Source: Faeciplasma sp900553675 (GTDB lineage: Bacteria; Bacillota; Clostridia; Oscillospirales; Ruminococcaceae). From it: a DNA stretch of 64,000 nt. The DNA is taken from positions 35,055-99,054 of the forward strand of contig CAUAFG010000009.1 of the NCBI GenBank assembly GCA_958428235.1. Reading direction: 5' to 3'. The notes under the pieces were generated by a model, which was not told the origin of the DNA, made no database searches, and worked only from the letters and a program-made list of their open reading frames with translations. Of this stretch, positions 41,013 through 50,851 are shown piece after piece. The position numbers and the translations under genes were made by a program. The number at the start of each line of letters is the position of its first letter. Within the stretch, counting starts at the first letter, position 1.

Positions 41013-43555
41013 ATGTATAAAAGGTTATTGATTTTATTGTCAGCTGCGTCGGCAATATGGCTTTCAGCCTGCTCATCATCCGGATTGAAGGATAGCCTTA
41101 AAGGCAAACCGGACGTTGAAGAAATCGGTATTATAAGGTGTAGTGTAGATATGAACAGTTACAACAAGGAATTGACTACCGCAAAGCTATCAGACGGCGG
41201 CAACGCTGCCGACTTTACTTCATTGATAATCGACGCCCGGTCGGGTGATTGCATTGTATTCGATAACGTGGAGTTTACAGGTGCAAAATGCCTGGTGCTT
41301 GAAGCTGCGACTTCAGAGAACAGCACGGGCAAGGCGATAGACCTGTATTATGATGAAATAATCGACGGTAACAAAATCGGAACCATAGTTACCAACGGCA
41401 CGCAAAGGTCAATGCCTTGGACTTTAATGAGCAGTATGCGCTTCTGACTAAGGATATTTCCGGAGTTCACAGGCTTATTTTCAGCTTTACAGAGCCGGTT
41501 CAGCTCGAAGCCGACTGGTTCAGGCTGACCTCGTACACCGGAAGTGAAACGCCTGAAGAGCGCGACGCAAGAATGAAGTGGTGGAGAGACGCTAAGTTCG
41601 GACAGTTTATCCATTTCGGAGCCTATTCATATCTTGGAGGCGAATATCAGGGAACAAAGGCGGGCTGGTACTCGGAGTGGATTATGAATAGTCTTCAGAT
41701 TTCCAAAGAGGATTATGCCCAAAACGCGACCGCTTTGTTCAATCCCAAAAAATTTGATGCAAAAAGAATAGTCTCGGATGCAAAAGCGTCCGGTCAGAAG
41801 TATATTATTATCACCTCGCGCCATCACGAGGGACTGAGCATTTTTGATACCAAGATACGGAATTTCAGGGACTATTGTCTGATGAATCCCGAATGCTGCC
41901 CCGAATACAAGGGCGGCGACATTCTAAAGGAGCTTGCAGACGAATGCCGTAAGGAAGGTCTGCACTTCGGAGTTTATACTACCATTATGGATTGGCACGA
42001 CCCATCTCAGACAGGTCTTAATAACAGCGTTATAGCCGAAGGATATACCAAGCAGGAGTACAAAGCACAGCTGAAGGGTCAGCTTAAGGAGCTTATCGAA
42101 GACTACGGCGCTGAAGTGTTTTTCTTTGACGGCGAATGGGTCGGCTGGTGGACTGAGGAGGACGGAAAAGAGCTGTACCACTATATACTGTCTCTCAATG
42201 AAAACTGCATAGTCAACAACCGGGTTGGCAAGCGCAATCCGTCTGACGGCGATTACGGAACGCCGGAGCAGGAGATTCCGGCGACCGGTCTTAACTACGA
42301 CTGGGAATCCAACGTTACGATGAATGACAGCTGGGGCTATAAAAAGGGTGACAACAACTGGAAATCCCCGCAGTGGATAGTTTCAAGCGTTATGGATATT
42401 GTCAGCAAGGGCGGAAATCTGCTTTTAAATGTAGGTCCTGACGGCGATGGCGTTGTCGAACAGGCGGCGATAGACAATATGGCTAAAGCGGGCAAGTGGT
42501 TTAACACCTTTGGCAAGGCTGTTTACGGCACTCAGAAGAGCTGCTACAGCAAAGCCCTTGGCAATAATATTAAGATAACCACAAAGCCGGAAGAAGGTAG
42601 GATATTCGTCACTCTATTGGAAGCAGACCCTAAAAACGAAGACATAATCATTCTGCCCGCTCTTGAAAACGAAATCGTCGGCGTTAAGGAGCTGGCAAAC
42701 GGAAGAAATGTTGAATACGAGGACTTCAACGGCAATATTCTGCTTCATATTTCCGACACCGAAAAGCAGGAGTATGCAACCGTATACGAAGTTACGGTTA
42801 TAGGCGAGCCAAAGGAAAAGTCCGCCGCAAGCGCTTCGCACGCGGAAAATCTTGCAAAGGGCAAAAATGTTGCTGTAAGCTCGTCATATGATGGCAAGGG
42901 CGGAGACAAAATCACCGACGGAGACACAACGGCTTCAAACGACAACCGCTGGGCGCCACTTGACAGCGACAATTCACCGTGGGCGATAGTAGACCTCGGC
43001 GAGGAAAAGGATGTCGGAGAAATAGTTATATGCGAATGGCGCGACACGTTCTTTACTCAGGATTATCGTGTAAAAAGCTTTAAGCTTGCCGTATCTTCGG
43101 ACAATGAAAGCTGGAGCGAGGTCTATAGCGGCGGAGCCGTCGGCGAAAGGCTTATTGCCACTCTGAGCAATACCGTCAGGTGCAGATATATTAAGCTTTA
43201 TGATATAGAAAGAGTCAGCGGTGCCGCCGGCACCCCAAGCTTCCATGAAATTGAGGTTTATCGGGAGCACCGTATAAATCCGGCGATATCGTTTGACGGT
43301 ATGCCGCAGGAGATTTACGGTCTTCCGCTTGAAATCAAGGGAAGCTATTCCGATGGATGCAGCGTTTCGGTAAAGGTATGGGGAGCGTCGTTCGCGGCAT
43401 TTGATATTGAGGCAAAGATAAATGAATCGGATAAAACGTGGAGTGCAGTTTTGAATGAGGATAAGCTGTCTCATGGAAAGCTTACGCTTACCGCAATGCT
43501 TTTTGATGAAAACGGCATACAGATTGCGATGTCTGTCTGCACTGTAGATTACTGA
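41013..43555 (+). pseudogene. Glycoside hydrolase family 29 alpha-L-fucosidase lipoprotein, single-base frameshift
   Basis: Starts at the ATG at 41013 (GAGGGGAAAA upstream) with lipobox LSAC. An N-terminal CBM6-like module (~residues 30-165) reads across a frameshift. At about 41405 CAAAGG stands where CAAAAGG is needed, and the frame moves to the one continuing KVNALDFNEQYALLTKD. The GH29 domain then runs from WWRDAKFGQFIHFGAYS, with SRHHEGLSIFDT and the nucleophile Asp in VFFFDGEWVGWW. An F5/8C (CBM32-like) domain (ENLAKGKNVAVSSSY...FHEIEVYR) and a C-terminal beta domain follow. It would remove alpha-fucose outside the cell. If the missing A is a sequencing error, the gene is intact (~847 aa). 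Otherwise 41417-43555 has no export signal. Confidence 0.85.
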
Positions 43556-43854
43556 CGGCTTGTAAAAAATTATTTGTACACGGTTGCCCAGGACTGGCGA
43601 TATATACTGTATCGTGATAAAAATAACCGATTAATGGGGTATGCAAGTACGTTACAGGAAAATAATGGTGATAAATACCTGCGGGATTGCTTTGCCGTTC
43701 GCGCAGAATGTCATTCAATCAGGTTCATATTCTGATGAAATGGTGGACTATCTGAATATATGCTATTGACTTTACATTATGCGATCGGTAAAATTGTATT
43801 AGGGCAGATAGCGACGGTTAGGCTCATTAGAAGTGAAATCGGAGGTAAAGGAAA
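43556..43854. other. GH29-GH43 intergenic region
   Basis: About 300 bp with a promoter at 43766-43794. The segment 43597-43636 resembles 39475-39515 downstream of GH95 (shared GATATAT...CGATTAAT), an apparent decayed repeat. No gene. Confidence 0.45.
43766..43794 (+). promoter_or_regulatory. Sigma-A promoter of the GH43 gene
   Basis: TTGACT (43766-43771), 17-bp spacer, TAAAAT (43789-43794). Confidence 0.6.
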
Positions 43855-45618
43855 ATGAAGAAGCTATTATTGTTTGTTCTTGCTCTGATAATGACAGTAT
43901 CTGCGCTGACCGCCTGTGAAGGTAATAATGATGATATCTCGCCTGTTCCTAAGCAATATCTTCCGCAAATACCCGAAGGAGGAATTGAAATGCTCGACTC
44001 AAACATAGTCAAATCAACCATCACCTCTACCGACGACGGAAATGGGAATTATTCAAATCCGGTTATATTTGCCGATGTTCCGGATATCGATTTCATCCGC
44101 GTCGACGATGCGTATTACATGGTGTCCACAACTATGCACCTGTCTCCCGGATGTCCCATAATGAAATCATATGATCTTGTAAACTGGGAAATAGTAAATT
44201 ATGTTTTTAACACCTTGGACGACGCCGATAATTTAGCTCTGCGAAACGGCGAACACAGCTACGGCAAAGGGCAATGGGCTGCTTCTATCCGCTATCATAA
44301 CGGTATTTTCTATGTCGGATTCCTTTCCTATTCCACCGGCAAATCATATATCTATTATACAAAGGATATAGAAAACGGAAAGTGGGACAGATTCGTATTT
44401 GATGAGGGCTTTCATGATATGAGCCTTTTGTTCGACGAGGACGGCAGGGTGTACATCATATACGGCGGCGGTGATATATGGTGCGTCGAGCTTGAAAAGG
44501 ATTTAAGCGCAGTAAAGCCCGAAACCAAGAGGAAAATTATCAGCGATGCGGGTCTTACTCCCGGCTGTCTTGCCGAGGGAGCACACGCCTACAAAATAAA
44601 CGGATATTACTATATCTTTATTATCACATGGCCGTCGGGCGGCAGAAGAACCCAGCTTTGCTACAGAAGCAAATCACTCGACGGCGATTGGGAAATGAAG
44701 GTGATCCTTGACGACAATCTCGGCTTCAGAAACGACGGTGTTGCTCAGGGAGGCATTATAGATTCCGCTGATGGGAATTGGTATTGCCTTTTGTTCCAGG
44801 ATCACGGAGCAGTAGGAAGGCTTCCGGTTTTAATGCCCATGACCTGGGAGGACGATTGGCCGGTTGTCGGTATCGACGGAAAGGCACCGAAGACAGCGGA
44901 AATCCCGGTTAAAGGAATGGAAAGAAAGGGCATTGTCACAAGCGACGAGTTCATCAACTCACAAATTGTGCGTTCATATCACAGCTTTGCCGACAGCCTT
45001 GAAGCCGCCGGAGAGAACGACTACAACGGCTCCAACCTCCTGCCGGAGTGGCAGTGGAATCATAACCCCGATAACCGCCTTTGGTCTTTAACCGAAAGGG
45101 AGGGGTACTTAAGATTAAAGACCGGAACAGTCTGCCGGTCGGTTACTCAGGCAAGAAACACCCTTACCCAGCGCACATTCGGTCCGGAGTGTTCGGCGTA
45201 TATCAGGCTCGACGTTGCAAATATGAAGGATGGCGATGTGGCGGGTCTTTCAGCCTTTGCCGAGAGATACGGCTATGTCGGCGTTAAAATGGAGAACGGC
45301 AAAAAGTACATTGTAATGGCAAGGTACGACGACAACGACAGCGTTGAAAAGGAATTTGAGAAGGAGCGCACAGAGCTTGCCGGAAACGAGGTGTTCCTGC
45401 GGGTCGACTGCGATTACAACAATGCGGCGGACAAGGCATACTTCTATTACAGTCTCGACGGCGAAAGCTGGACTAAAATCGGCGACACGCTGCAAATGAA
45501 TTACTACGGTCTGCATTTTATGGGATATCGCTACGCAATATTCAACTATGCGACTGAGCAGGCGGGCGGCTATGTCGATGTAGATTACTTTAGAGTCGGC
45601 GATGAGATAATCAGATGA
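43855..45618 (+). CDS. Glycoside hydrolase family 43 (beta-xylosidase/alpha-arabinofuranosidase) lipoprotein
   Basis: 587 aa; signal peptide with lipobox LTAC (Cys21). The five-bladed GH43 propeller covers residues ~65-350. It includes NPVIFADVPDIDFIRVDDAYYM (general base Asp), the pKa-modulating Asp in FHDMSLLFDEDG, and acid Glu in CLAEGAHAYKINGYYY. It is followed by a C-terminal concanavalin-like beta-sandwich (residues ~395-585) of the kind found in GH43_12-type xylosidases. It would trim xylose or arabinose from hemicellulose or pectin side chains on the cell surface. GGAGG site at 43842-43846; own promoter upstream. Confidence 0.9.
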   Translation: MKKLLLFVLALIMTVSALTACEGNNDDISPVPKQYLPQIPEGGIEMLDSNIVKSTITSTDDGNGNYSNPVIFADVPDIDFIRVDDAYYMVSTTMHLSPGCPIMKSYDLVNWEIVNYVFNTLDDADNLALRNGEHSYGKGQWAASIRYHNGIFYVGFLSYSTGKSYIYYTKDIENGKWDRFVFDEGFHDMSLLFDEDGRVYIIYGGGDIWCVELEKDLSAVKPETKRKIISDAGLTPGCLAEGAHAYKINGYYYIFIITWPSGGRRTQLCYRSKSLDGDWEMKVILDDNLGFRNDGVAQGGIIDSADGNWYCLLFQDHGAVGRLPVLMPMTWEDDWPVVGIDGKAPKTAEIPVKGMERKGIVTSDEFINSQIVRSYHSFADSLEAAGENDYNGSNLLPEWQWNHNPDNRLWSLTEREGYLRLKTGTVCRSVTQARNTLTQRTFGPECSAYIRLDVANMKDGDVAGLSAFAERYGYVGVKMENGKKYIVMARYDDNDSVEKEFEKERTELAGNEVFLRVDCDYNNAADKAYFYYSLDGESWTKIGDTLQMNYYGLHFMGYRYAIFNYATEQAGGYVDVDYFRVGDEIIR

Positions 45619-45831
45619 TTCAAGTGTGCTTTGAAATTAGCAAAGCTCAGTAATGCGTGTGCTTCGCGCGATAAGAGTATCTCAAAAAATTAAAGCGTTA
45701 CGCTGCGGCGCGCTATAATAGAAGATATGTCACACTTTATTAATTAAGGGTAACAAGCGGATGAGTGGCAATCAGCCGATATTATCTGCTTTTATCAAAA
45801 TAAATACATAAATAAAACGGAGGCAACTAAA

Positions 45832-46515
45832 ATGAAAAAAATAGTATCAATTATTCTCGCTTTGACTATGGTTATGGCTCTGGCAGTTCCTGCATTTGCT
45901 GCTGATGAGTACACTGCGTTCATCATGTTCGCCACTTCAAGCTGGTATCCATCCGCTATGGAAGCCGCTGATCACAACTCCGTGACCATTACCGGCGACG
46001 GCACCTACACCATCGAGACCGATCAGCTTGCCGGCTCTTCCGACGCGCTTGTATTCTGCATCGATATCGTCGATATTCTTGCAGACCATCCTGATGTTTC
46101 TGCTGTTCTTGACAGCATCGAAGTCGATGGCAAGGCTGTTGAATTCAACGCCGACGCCGTTCTCTACGGAGACATAGAAGTTGACAACGATAACTACAGA
46201 ATCGAAATCCGCAACGAATACGGCGAAACCAAGGACACGGTTTTAAAGGGCTATGCTTTCTCCATTGGCACCACCCTTAAAGTAACCTTCACGGTTTCCG
46301 GTCTTGGCGGCGGCGAAGCTTCTGACGGAGCTGACGAGACTGCCGCAGACGGCGCTGCTGCTGACAGCAACACCGCTGAGCCGAATACCACCGCTCCTTC
46401 CGGCGAAAACACCGCTTCCACTTCCGACACCACTTCTCCTGACACAGGTATCGCCCTTGCGGTAATTCCCACGGTTATGGCTCTTGCTGTTGTCGGTGTC
46501 TTTAAGAAAAGATAA
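45832..46515 (+). CDS. Secreted wall-anchored surface protein with SPDTG sorting-like signal
   Basis: 227 aa. The signal peptide (KKIVSIILALTMVMALAVPAFA) ends with an AFA cleavage site. A ~130-aa beta-sandwich-like domain (YTAFIMFATSSWYPS ... TLKVTFTVSG) follows, then a Ser/Thr/Ala/Asp-rich stalk (~residues 160-200), then SPDTG, a hydrophobic helix and KKR: a sortase-type C-terminus with PDTG instead of LPxTG. The first domain's aromatic residues and length suggest a carbohydrate-binding role, but no named family is recognised. It is 65 bp upstream of the GH5 gene and probably co-transcribed. Confidence 0.75.
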   Translation: MKKIVSIILALTMVMALAVPAFAADEYTAFIMFATSSWYPSAMEAADHNSVTITGDGTYTIETDQLAGSSDALVFCIDIVDILADHPDVSAVLDSIEVDGKAVEFNADAVLYGDIEVDNDNYRIEIRNEYGETKDTVLKGYAFSIGTTLKVTFTVSGLGGGEASDGADETAADGAAADSNTAEPNTTAPSGENTASTSDTTSPDTGIALAVIPTVMALAVVGVFKKR

Positions 46516-46580
46516 TCGCACTTATTTCATCGAGGATTATTAAGGCTTTGCCTGAAAATCTGAAAAAAGGGGGCAACGGT

Positions 46581-47684
46581 ATGAAAATAATCAGCATGAT
46601 AACCGCAGTGATTCTGGCTTTGACAATGCTTGTTTCATGCGGAAATGAGAAGATGTCGGATCAGACCACTGCCGAGTTTGTAAAAAGCATGGGCGTAGGA
46701 ATAAACCTTGGCAACACCTTTGACACCACGGGCGACTGGATTGCAAAAGAGGTATCTGCCCAGGAAACGGGGTGGGGAAGCCCAATAATCACCAAGGATA
46801 TTATAAAGTGCTATGCCGAGAGCGGCTTCGGCGTTATGCGCCTGCCGGTTTCGTGGACGTTTCTTATGGACGAAAACGGCGGCATCAATCCCGACTTTAT
46901 GGACAGGATCGACAAGGTTGTCGGCTGGATTTTAGACTCGGGAATGATCTGCATTCTTAACTCTCACCACGACGGCTGGACTGAAAAATTCTGTGAAGAC
47001 TTTGACGGCACGATGGAAATCTACACCAATATGTGGAAACAGATTTGCATGCGCTTTAAAAAATACGGCGAGAACCTTATGTTCGAGTCGATGAACGAGG
47101 TCGGAATGGATGGTATCTGGGATCGGTTCGGTGGAAAGACTGATGGTAAGGATACCGCATTTGAAATGTTCAACAAGATAAATCAGGCATTTGTCGATAC
47201 CGTCCGCAGCTCGGGAGGACTCAACGCCGAAAGGCACCTTCTGATTGCCTCATACTGGACGGACATAGAGCTTGCCTGCAACGGCTTGTTCATAATGCCC
47301 GACGACCCCGCCGGCAAATGTGCGGTTTCGGTTCACTACTACACTCCGGCTGACCTTTGCCTTATAAGTGAAGACGTCAGCTGGGGCAAGGCAAGAACCG
47401 ATTGGGGCAGCGAAGCCGATTATCAGCTGCTTAATAAGCTTTTCGACATGATGACGGAGAACTTTGCCGACAAGGGAATACCTGTAATCATCGGCGAATA
47501 TGGCTGTCTGGGCGATAACAAATCCCGCGAGGTTATCGAGCGGTGGACGCTCGACGTTGCACAGGCATCGCTCGACAGAGGCTTCTGCCCGATTTTATGG
47601 GACACCCCGGGCGACGAATGCGACCGCGAAAATGCGCGGTTCAGAAGACCCGAGTTTATTGAAAAGCTTGTTGCACTAAGGTGA
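46581..47684 (+). CDS. Glycoside hydrolase family 5 endoglucanase-type lipoprotein
   Basis: 367 aa from the ATG at 46581 with AGGGGG upstream; the TTG-type start at 46548 is not needed. Lipobox LVSC. GH5 motifs: GVGINLGNTFD, VMRLPVSW, acid/base Glu in FESMNEVG, HYYTPADLC, and nucleophile in VIIGEYGC, with WDTPGD near the end. This pattern is closest to GH5_4-type cellulase/xyloglucanase. It cuts beta-1,4-glucan or xyloglucan backbones outside the cell and fits the fucosidases and the lost GH31 alpha-xylosidase nearby. Terminator at 47714. Confidence 0.9.
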   Translation: MKIISMITAVILALTMLVSCGNEKMSDQTTAEFVKSMGVGINLGNTFDTTGDWIAKEVSAQETGWGSPIITKDIIKCYAESGFGVMRLPVSWTFLMDENGGINPDFMDRIDKVVGWILDSGMICILNSHHDGWTEKFCEDFDGTMEIYTNMWKQICMRFKKYGENLMFESMNEVGMDGIWDRFGGKTDGKDTAFEMFNKINQAFVDTVRSSGGLNAERHLLIASYWTDIELACNGLFIMPDDPAGKCAVSVHYYTPADLCLISEDVSWGKARTDWGSEADYQLLNKLFDMMTENFADKGIPVIIGEYGCLGDNKSREVIERWTLDVAQASLDRGFCPILWDTPGDECDRENARFRRPEFIEKLVALR

Positions 47685-47713
47685 TATACTAAATATAAAG
47701 CTCGTAATAGTCT

Positions 47714-47752
47714 AAAAAAATAAGCGTTCGCTGATCCGGACGCTTATTTTTA
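47714..47752. terminator. Bidirectional intrinsic terminator
   Basis: AAAAAAATAAGCGT / GACGCTTATTTTTA, with A-run and T-run on either side. It serves the GH5 gene on the plus strand; the MGH1-like gene ends 140 bp further on the other strand. Confidence 0.75.
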
Positions 47753-47892
47753 TGCAATCCATCCAATATATCTGCTGAACGTGTTTTAGAAAGCTTAACA
47801 TTTGAGCAGATACAATCCATGGCACCTCAAAAATGGGTATGAGAATATTGGGAGAGGGCGGAGCGACTACGGATTTCCGCTCTGTGTGGTTA

Positions 47893-49743
47893 TTATAGCT
47901 CCAACGCCTTTCCAAAGTCCTTGATATATCCCGCCTCAGCCAAAGCGATTGCACACAGCAAGGCTCCCCAGTGATAAAACTTATCGCTGTTGCCCGAATC
48001 GCAGCCCTCGCCGGTAATGCTGCTGTAGTTTTCATGGACGTGCCTGTGTTCTACCCACTCCTTTAAGAACAGCTTTTCTGATTTGACTGCCAGATCATGG
48101 CGCACATCGTCAAGTCCGGTGCGGACAAGAGCCATATATACCAAAAAATTCAGCGGCGCCCAGACACGTCCGCGCCAGTAATTCTGTTCGGGATAAGCGG
48201 AGTCGTTCCGGGCTATCGACGGCAGCATCCATTCGCCGTAAAACTCGTTCGGGTTGTAATAATGCTCATCTGCCATCCGCCGCTGACGTTCGGGCGATAC
48301 ATACGGCGAAAACAGCGCGTAGAAATTAGTCGGAGATATCCTGCGGGAAAACTCGCCGGTGTCGGTTCTGCGGTTGTAGTAAAAGCCGTTTTCCTCGTCC
48401 CAGAGTGTTTCTAAGCCCTTGCAGGCTTTTTCCATACGTTTGGAAAGCTCGGCGATGTCCTCATCCTTGCCGATGATTTTTGCAAGCTCGATCAACGAGC
48501 GGCAGTCGAGAATATAAAGACCTGTCAAGCCGACGTCCTCAAGCTCAAGGCGGTTGGTTTCTTTGTTGAACGGTATATCGTCATACATCGGCGAGTTATC
48601 CAATCCGCTTTCAAGAGCTGCTCCGAATGTGGAGTTAACGCCGTCTGTTTCCCAGCGGTTGCCGTAAAGCACCGGAATTTCTTCGCTGCCCCAGCACAGT
48701 GCTCCGCTTTCGTTCATTCTGTGCTCATAAAACCAGCAGTTCCATGTTAATAGGTCGGAATACATATCCTCAACAATCCATTTTTCGCGATGGATGCGGT
48801 AGACCTCTAAGAGCATAGCGCTTCCGACCGGCGGCTGAGAGCGGTCGGCGCTGCACTGTCCTGTAGCATATGCAAAGTTCGGCACAAAGCCTTGTTTTGT
48901 ACGTTCGTTAAGGATTTCCCGCAGATTGCTGTATGCAAGCTCGCGGCTGCCAAGACTTGCCATAAAGCCTGCAAAAAAGTTGTCCCAGCAAAAAAGCACA
49001 TACCCGCCGCTTGATATGCTCCACAATCGGCTAACCGGAGATATAACTCTGTCATGTCTGGCGTCGTAAACGGTATCCCAGCCGAGCGCGGATTCCATAG
49101 CTTTATACATTTCCTGCATATCGCCAAAGGCTGAAATCCTTTCAAGATACTTCCGGCGGCAACTGTCGATTATTTCCTTTACCGATCCTATATCCAGTGC
49201 TTCTCCGGTTGTAAAGGCAACCGCAGAGTTGAGCTCAACACATAAGCAGGCTGCCTGCACAGGAATATTCGGGTCGGACATGGGCTTTCCGGTGGTGTAT
49301 ACAGTAATGTCCTTTTCACCGTGAGCCGTCAGTCTGTCGCCGTGATTTTTGACATATCCCCGACGATTCCACAAAAAGCCGCTTTCAAGCACAAGCATAG
49401 CGGGTTTGAGCTGCTTTTTTACGGGCGTGACTAATAGTATCAGCTCGTCGTCGTCAACCGTTGATTCCACTCTGATTTCCATGTCGCACAATTTTACTGT
49501 CATTTCGGTGTATAACTCGTCAAAAGCGTGAATACCGGGCAGAGCTGTTTCGGCGGGTTCGCGTCCGTATTCGTTTGTAAAACGCCCGACAAGTGTTTCT
49601 TTCAGATAATGCCCCTCGCGGTATTCCTTAAATGCGATATTCAGCGCAAAGCCGTCCGGCATATGTACGTGAGAAAGAACACTTCGCACATTCCATGTGT
49701 GCCAGCCGTTTAAATAATCTGCCTTCATCAAGGTGTAATTCAT
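47893..49743 (-). CDS. MGH1-like (GH63/trehalase-type) glycoside hydrolase
   Basis: 616 aa, no signal peptide, hence cytoplasmic. A short N-terminal beta-domain precedes an (alpha/alpha)6 barrel. Family motifs: GGYVLFCWDNFFAGFMAS, YSNLREILNERTKQGFVPN, ESGLDNSPMYDD (catalytic Asp region), NYWRGRVWAPLNFLVY, and HVHENYSSITGEGC near the C-terminus. These occur in mannosylglycerate hydrolase/GH63-like alpha-glucosidases. The substrate is probably an alpha-linked oligosaccharide brought in by transport. It is divergent from an AraC gene at 49932, which is its probable regulator. Confidence 0.85.
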   Translation of the reverse strand: MNYTLMKADYLNGWHTWNVRSVLSHVHMPDGFALNIAFKEYREGHYLKETLVGRFTNEYGREPAETALPGIHAFDELYTEMTVKLCDMEIRVESTVDDDELILLVTPVKKQLKPAMLVLESGFLWNRRGYVKNHGDRLTAHGEKDITVYTTGKPMSDPNIPVQAACLCVELNSAVAFTTGEALDIGSVKEIIDSCRRKYLERISAFGDMQEMYKAMESALGWDTVYDARHDRVISPVSRLWSISSGGYVLFCWDNFFAGFMASLGSRELAYSNLREILNERTKQGFVPNFAYATGQCSADRSQPPVGSAMLLEVYRIHREKWIVEDMYSDLLTWNCWFYEHRMNESGALCWGSEEIPVLYGNRWETDGVNSTFGAALESGLDNSPMYDDIPFNKETNRLELEDVGLTGLYILDCRSLIELAKIIGKDEDIAELSKRMEKACKGLETLWDEENGFYYNRRTDTGEFSRRISPTNFYALFSPYVSPERQRRMADEHYYNPNEFYGEWMLPSIARNDSAYPEQNYWRGRVWAPLNFLVYMALVRTGLDDVRHDLAVKSEKLFLKEWVEHRHVHENYSSITGEGCDSGNSDKFYHWGALLCAIALAEAGYIKDFGKALEL

Positions 49744-49767
49744 AGCATAATCCCCCTTTAAAGCCTA

Positions 49768-49796
49768 TTGACTTTATATCATTTTACTGTTAAAAT
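49768..49796 (+). promoter_or_regulatory. Sigma-A promoter toward the AraC gene at 49.9 kb
   Basis: TTGACT (49768-49773), 17-bp spacer, TAAAAT (49791-49796) in the divergent region between the MGH1-like gene and AraC. Confidence 0.55.
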
Positions 49797-49931
49797 CATA
49801 GCTGTGTATATCAGATTTTATCGAAAAAATATCATGATTATTGGAAATGCGAATGAGTTAAGTTTTTTATAGGTTTCAACGCGTCATCACTAAAAATATG
49901 TCAGAGTGATAAAAAGGGGAGGATTCGGACA

Positions 49932-50783
49932 ATGAATGAACAGATGAGAGAAAATCTTATGCGTGGCAGCGAGGCTTACCCCTTTGTGTTGTATCATATG
50001 CCATATGGAGACAATCAGGTTGCCGCTATGCTCCACTGGCAGGAGGACGCGGAGATTCTGTCTGTAACAAGCGGTGAGCTTGATTTGTTCGTGGACGGAA
50101 ATCTGTCGGTTTTGCACGCGGGCGATATTGTATGTATCAATCCTGGGCAGCTTCACAGCTTTCATGGCAGCACGCCCGATACTCAGGTAGACATATTTAT
50201 TTTTCCGTGGAAGAACCTGCAATTTGCCTGCCCGGATCACGACCAGCACAAGTATTTAAGCTTTTTGGCAGACGGCAAGCTTGGATTTCCCATGTTTTTC
50301 TGCCAAAGTGAGGAGATATTCAGTCTGACTGTATATGCAATCGAATTGCAGAAGCAAAGACCTGCCGCATATGAAATGATGACAAAAGCTGTCCTTTTAA
50401 TGATTACGGCAAGGCTTGCTCAGGTGGAAGCCTTTATACCCCTCCGCCCCGAAAAGCAGGAAGAAACCTGCAAGAAAATACTTAATTATATCCAGAAGCA
50501 CTATATGGAAAAGCTTACCGTTAAGGATATATCCGCGGCAATAGGTATTTCGCCGACCTATTTCAGCTCATTCTTTTCCAGGCATTTTCATCAGTGCTTT
50601 GCGGAATATCTCAGAAGCTTCCGGATAGAACAGGCGTGTGTGCTGCTGATAAGCACTAATCTTTCCATAGCGGAAATTGCGGTGTCTGTCGGCTTTGGTT
50701 CAAGCAGCCATTTTATTCAGCAGTTCGGAGAGAGCAATGGTATAACTCCGCTCAGGTATCGCGGGTGCTTTGGGAATGTGTAG
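49932..50783 (+). CDS. AraC-family transcriptional regulator
   Basis: 283 aa. The N-terminal cupin domain covers residues ~15-100 (LHWQEDAEILSVTSGELDL, HAGDIVCINPGQLHSF). The C-terminal double HTH is at residues ~180-278 (LTVKDISAAIGISPTYFSSFFSRHF and SIAEIAVSVGFGSSSHFIQQF, ITPLRYR). Divergent from the MGH1-like hydrolase and convergent with GH1. Presumably an activator responding to a sugar ligand. A strong AGGGGAGGA-like site precedes the start. Confidence 0.85.
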   Translation: MNEQMRENLMRGSEAYPFVLYHMPYGDNQVAAMLHWQEDAEILSVTSGELDLFVDGNLSVLHAGDIVCINPGQLHSFHGSTPDTQVDIFIFPWKNLQFACPDHDQHKYLSFLADGKLGFPMFFCQSEEIFSLTVYAIELQKQRPAAYEMMTKAVLLMITARLAQVEAFIPLRPEKQEETCKKILNYIQKHYMEKLTVKDISAAIGISPTYFSSFFSRHFHQCFAEYLRSFRIEQACVLLISTNLSIAEIAVSVGFGSSSHFIQQFGESNGITPLRYRGCFGNV

Positions 50784-50797
50784 GCGTTGTCATAAAG

Positions 50798-50840
50798 AAA
50801 ACCACTGCCGCGTCAGTATTGCTGATGCGGCAGTGGTTTT
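50798..50840. terminator. Bidirectional intrinsic terminator between AraC and GH1
   Basis: AAACCACTGCCGCGTCAG / CTGATGCGGCAGTGGTTT stem with a TATTG loop and one G-T-type mismatch, flanked by A and T runs. It serves both convergent genes. Confidence 0.9.
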
Positions 50841-50851
50841 GATTTATAAAA

